NCBI RefSeq assembly: GCF_029867415.1
Contig: NW_026705209.1
Coordinates: forward strand, 310,001 to 374,000
Length of the DNA stretch: 64,000 nucleotides
Reading direction: 5' to 3'
Source of the DNA: Vicia villosa
Lineage: Eukaryota > Streptophyta > Magnoliopsida > Fabales > Fabaceae
Part shown: in pieces, positions 60,024 through 64,000 of the stretch
Layout of the letters: each line of letters starts with the position of its first letter
Position numbering within the stretch: position 1 is the stretch's first letter
Program-made: the position numbers and the translations under genes
The notes under the pieces: generated by a model
What the model saw: only the letters and a program-made list of their open reading frames with translations
Databases searched by the model: none
What the model was told of the DNA's origin: nothing

Positions 60024-61634
60024 AATTTGCAGTATTTCTTATTTCTTAAATGTACCGTTTATTCGTCGTACTGTTCAATATAGTATGTGATATTTGTACT
60101 GTCAGTATTAAATGTTGTACTATTTGTCATAATATTACTTAATTACTAAGATAATATTTTGTGTGTTTTTTGCCAGACAAATATTCCTATTTCTGTGCAT
60201 TAAATGATTTTCAGGGTTATTATCGGTAATTTTGCCCGCATACCGTAAATATTAGTTATTTATTATGTCTGTGTTTTTAACAAGTCATGTAAATAAACTT
60301 TCATTTTTCACATAAAACAAAAACAAAAACAACAAAAAAAGAAAATTAACTTTGACTGTTGATTCTTCATTCTAACTGCTACGTCAATACCTGAACAGTC
60401 AGTTGACAGCCAAACTGCTGGCAGTACAATTCTCAGTGTTTTGTACCATCAATCAAATCAATCTTTCACAATTCAAAATTCCAAGATTTTTGTTCTAGAA
60501 GTCTTCTGAATATCACGCGATTAGCAGAGACTCAGCACTGCACAAAAATCAGGTACGCTTAACTGTCTCCTACACAAACAGTCCCTGACTAGGGTTTTCT
60601 TGTTTTTACAGGAGAAACAAGTTTTGAGAGCTCAAATGGATTTCATGCACATCCATATATCTCAAAGTACCATCATACAAATTTTCAAACTTCAATTCAC
60701 TCAGACGCACCGTCAGCAGCTCAAACAGTCAACAGACGACCCGTTTGACCAAAAAAGTCAACAGACAGTAAAAAATGAATATTTTTGTCAAAGTCCATAT
60801 TTTGTCAAAGGATTCATCATTTGATCATTGGATGATCATAATTCATCAAGGAAAGATCAAAAATCAACAAAACCCTAAGATTCAAAATTAGGGTTTTTGC
60901 CTGAAAAGTCAACTCAACTTTGACTGATCATAACTCTCTCATCCTTCATCCAAAAAATTCAAACCAAAGTTTGTTTTGAAGGAAATTCAATTATCTTTCA
61001 AATGCCATTGATCCCATGGTCATTGGATTCACCATTTGAAAAATATGACCAAAGACATTACAGGTCATTTTCAAAGTCAACAAAAAGACACTTTTTTCAA
61101 AAGGACACACAAGGAGCTTCAAAAATCATTTTGACATGAGACCAAAGGCATTGGTTAGAGGACTCTTTGAGGTTTCCAAAAAGTGCAAGATCTCCTTCAT
61201 ATGACAAAAATTGAAGGATTTACACCTTGTTGAAGTTGGCTAAATTTTGGGAAAATACATGAAATCAACATTGCTCAAAAATGTATTTTTTCCAAATGGG
61301 GCCAAGTTTTCAGCATTCAAACATCATTTCCATGATGTTATGGGCCTCCCACGACCAAGACTAAGCCCACACCTTTTTTTATCCATTTTTGGCATAATTT
61401 TATCTTATTTTAAGATTAAAATTAAAAGGAAAATGGATGGATAAATGGTAGCTTACAATTCAAGCATGACTCATCAAAGAATCTCCATTTTTCTGCAGAC
61501 AAATGAAGTACAAGGCAAATGCATTGAAGGAGAGCAAGACTTGGTCAAGTTTTCAAAGATTTTTAATATTTAAAAATCAAACTTTCAACAAAGCAATCAA
61601 TGCTCTTAGCTTCACTTCCAAGAAGCCTTTGGCC

Positions 61635-61642
61635 TATAAAAG
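61635..61642 (+). promoter_or_regulatory. TATA box of the LTR promoter
   Basis: TATAAAAG within 'ggcctataaaagaagtgg' is followed by 'aacaacaagagacacacga', a purine/CA-rich start-region sequence. Its position in the LTR is comparable with TATAAATA at 41062 in the other solo LTR. Confidence 0.6.
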
Positions 61643-64000
61643 AAGTGGAATACATCAACAACAAGAGACACACGAAAATATAGCAAGAGCATAGCCATCA
61701 ACTTCACAAAATTCTCAAAAAATCTCATAACTTTTGTAATTTTCAAATTTCATATTCCAATCAATATCAATACAAAACAATCATTCCAATCATCTTCTAA
61801 GAACATATAAAGTAAGAATAAACTCTTTGTGTGGTCCCATGAGAGTCGTAACACATGCATAGTGTTCTTCATGTTCATACTTAAATAATTTTCGTTTTCC
61901 TATATTTAATCAACCTCCATGTAATCTAATCATTCCAATAAGTCCATGTGGTCCTATAAGCTAGATCTGGGCCTTAACATGTAAGCTCCCACGTGAGAAT
62001 CGTTCCATGCCATTAACGAATGTTCATGCGTACCAAAACTTCAACTCCATCGAATCCATAGCTACAGCTTTCAAACAGCGAAACTAACATCATATTTGGA
62101 CTCAGAGCATCCTAATTAGGGGATCTGGGTTGCTTTTATTGTTTGGAACTAACGTTTTTGCAGGTTCCTAAAAGCATGGAAAAAGCAAGAAAAATCCGCA
62201 GGTAATTTGGCTGCTAAATCCGCAGCAAAATCCGTAGGAAAAAGGAAGAAGAAGGTGAATAGTATAGTTGAACGTTTGACTGCACGCGTGGCCTGATCCT
62301 GCTTCCCTATTGGCTAGTTTTGGCGCATGTGGACCCCATCAGAAGTTTGAATTCCTTTGAATTCAGCGCATGCAATCCCATCATTACATCATGCACTCTT
62401 CAATCTGAGCCACATGATCAATCTCAAAGCCAATCCAACGCATCATACAAGCAGTCCATACCATGCACTCTCCAGCCTAACACACCTGATCAGTATCCTT
62501 TTCTTTTCTATTTTTATTTTAATTTCTTTGTTAAATTAATTAAAAATAATTTTAAAAATCCAAAAAAATACACAAAAAATATTTTCAGACTTCTAAAATA
62601 ATATATTATTTTCTGAAATAAAAATATTTTATTTTTCTTCAAAATTTCAATATTTTGCATAATTAATTAGTATATATTTATATACTTGCTTCTTAATTAT
62701 TCTAACCAATCAAAAAAAATCATAAAAAAATTGTTCTTAATGTTAAATATTGTTTATATATTATAAACTAATTTTGTACATATTTTGAATAATTTTATCT
62801 TTAAGTTTTAATTATTTGTATAATTATTTGCATAATTATGTTTTAATTAGCTTAAATCAATTTCAAATCCATTTCCAAAAATTCCAAAAAAATTAGTTTT
62901 GTTTTAAAATCAATTAACAAATGTTTTGTACATATTTTAAACTTAATTTCTAGGTTTAAATCTATTTTCATCTTTTTTCTTCATTTAATTTAATTAATCA
63001 TGCATTAATTATAATTAAAACCAATCATAAAAAATCCAAAAACATGCCTTTTATTTTTCTTGCAATTTAAATTCCTAGATAAATGTATATGATGTCAAAT
63101 TCATGTAAATAGGCTAGTTTACATTTCCTGCACAATCGATGTAATAGCGTAGATTTACTTTCCGCACTTTACATTTCCGCATTTTAATTTCCAGCAAATA
63201 TAAACTGCGTGTATGTCAAAGATAAAATTGAACCGTTAGATCACTAACTTCAAAGATAAAATATCTGAATACAAACACAATCACACTTGCACCTCTTAAG
63301 GTAATCCCTTCTCATTCTTTTCAAAATCAAAGTCAAAATTCTACTGTTTCGAGTACAAAATCGAACCTTGCGTTTATATCCGGTGAAAGGATAGATTTTT
63401 AAAGGAAATAGGATAAAGACCTTACAACTCAGGGTAGACCTCCTAGTTTGCTTGCTCAAATCAAAACAAACAAAATTCTCATACACTGTTGTTTTTCAAA
63501 ACAAAACTTTCAAAAAAGACAATACTTTGTATACATCCAAACACGGATTATTACAAAGTTAACGTTCTTTTCAAAACATCTTTCGAAAGATAAGCAAGCA
63601 TTTTGTATACATCCACACACGGATCATTACAAAATTCAAATTACAAAGGTATTTGAAACCACATATGAGCAATTTCAGAGCAATTGAAAAGTGATCGAAA
63701 AACAAGTGAGCTAAGCAAACTTAAGAGCCCATGGATAACCATGGATACAAAGGGTGCTAACACCTTCCCTTTGTATAACCTACCCCCTTACCCAGAATTT
63801 CTTAAAGGTCTTTTTTCTGTTTCTTTTATAAACCTTTCCTTAATTGGATAAAATAAAAGGTCGGTGGCGACTCTGTGAATTTTCAAAAATGCGAAAGCAT
63901 TAAGCGATAAAAAAGAGTCAGTTCACGTATCTCTACAGAACAGAGGTATGGCCCGGGATTAAAAAAATCGGAGGTCCACACTTGGTAATGCATATTTGTT

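Larger units (their letters stand above)
59221..63980 (+). mobile_element. Ogre-type solo LTR with embedded gene-like segment
   Basis: It starts TGTTATACCCCAAAATTTGC, ends GGAGGTCCACA, and is 4760 bp. A perfect target duplication CTTGG lies at 59216-59220 and 63981-63985. The first 2.25 kb matches the reverse fragment at 1-1372, except for an extra 880 bp (59514-60393). A second TATA box lies at 61635. The 3' part has AT-rich sequence, a repeated 'gtatacatccaaacacggat' motif (63528 and 63606), and the conserved 'ggtggcgactctgtgaa' block near 63862. No internal element DNA follows, so it is a solo LTR. Solo formation and a perfect target duplication point to fairly recent insertion. Confidence 0.93.

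Noticed and set aside
60600..60824. 74-codon frame nearly identical to one in the reverse LTR fragment (642-842)
   Set aside because: Conservation is explained by the two LTRs being related. Codon composition and context do not suggest a protein, and the diverged LTR at 39884 does not keep it.

Overview
The window is nuclear plant DNA: AT-rich, intron-bearing and packed with nested transposable elements. Very long LTRs beginning TGTCATACCCC or TGTTATACCCC (Ogre type), a SIRE/Maximus-type copia LTR, and a plant mobile domain (PMD) pseudogene of a kind frequent in legumes point to a legume, most likely tribe Fabeae (Vicia, Pisum or Lathyrus). The species assignment is inference.

Layout. 1-5.6 kb: a reverse Ogre-type LTR fragment abuts a gypsy LTR fragment, which sits in the 3' part of a Maximus-like copia element. 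5.6-8.9 kb: AT-rich spacer with three tandem duplications and a Tourist-like MITE. 8.9-14.1 kb: a decayed minus-strand copia element between 195-bp LTRs. 14.2-18.9 kb: a Helitron holding a 5'-truncated LINE with a 12-bp target duplication. 19.6-25.7 kb: a hAT-like element, a second Helitron in opposite orientation, a long foldback element and several MITEs. 26.2-28.3 kb: a CACTA element containing a Pack-MULE-like element. 29.4-32.1 kb: gypsy gag and integrase debris. 32.9-36.3 kb: a third Helitron with a nested Harbinger derivative. 37.6-39.4 kb: a copia remnant. 39.9-42.9 kb: a complete Ogre-type solo LTR with target duplication GTATG. 44.1-47.1 kb: TA/GA arrays and two hAT-like elements.

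Two genes look functional. One (48.6-51.5 kb, +) has six coding exons for a 462-residue REVEILLE1/7-type SHAQKF MYB transcription factor. The other (52.6-54.4 kb, -) has four exons for a 188-residue single-RRM protein with a plastid-type N-terminus (ORRM6-like). They lie tail to tail. Next comes a PMD (MAIN/MAIL-type) pseudogene inside a TIR element bordered by nine copies of a 22-bp palindrome. A gene-like GC-rich locus (58.2-59.2 kb) is interrupted by a second Ogre-type solo LTR (59,221-63,980, target duplication CTTGG).

The most unusual signal is in that last LTR. It carries an 880-bp segment, absent from the related LTR at the window start, with its own TATA box and a 55-codon frame for a two-helix membrane microprotein. 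Other notable signals are iterated 5' termini in all three Helitrons and a diverged segmental duplication (about 19-23.8 kb versus 32.7-36.8 kb) whose copies act as empty sites for each other's insertions.
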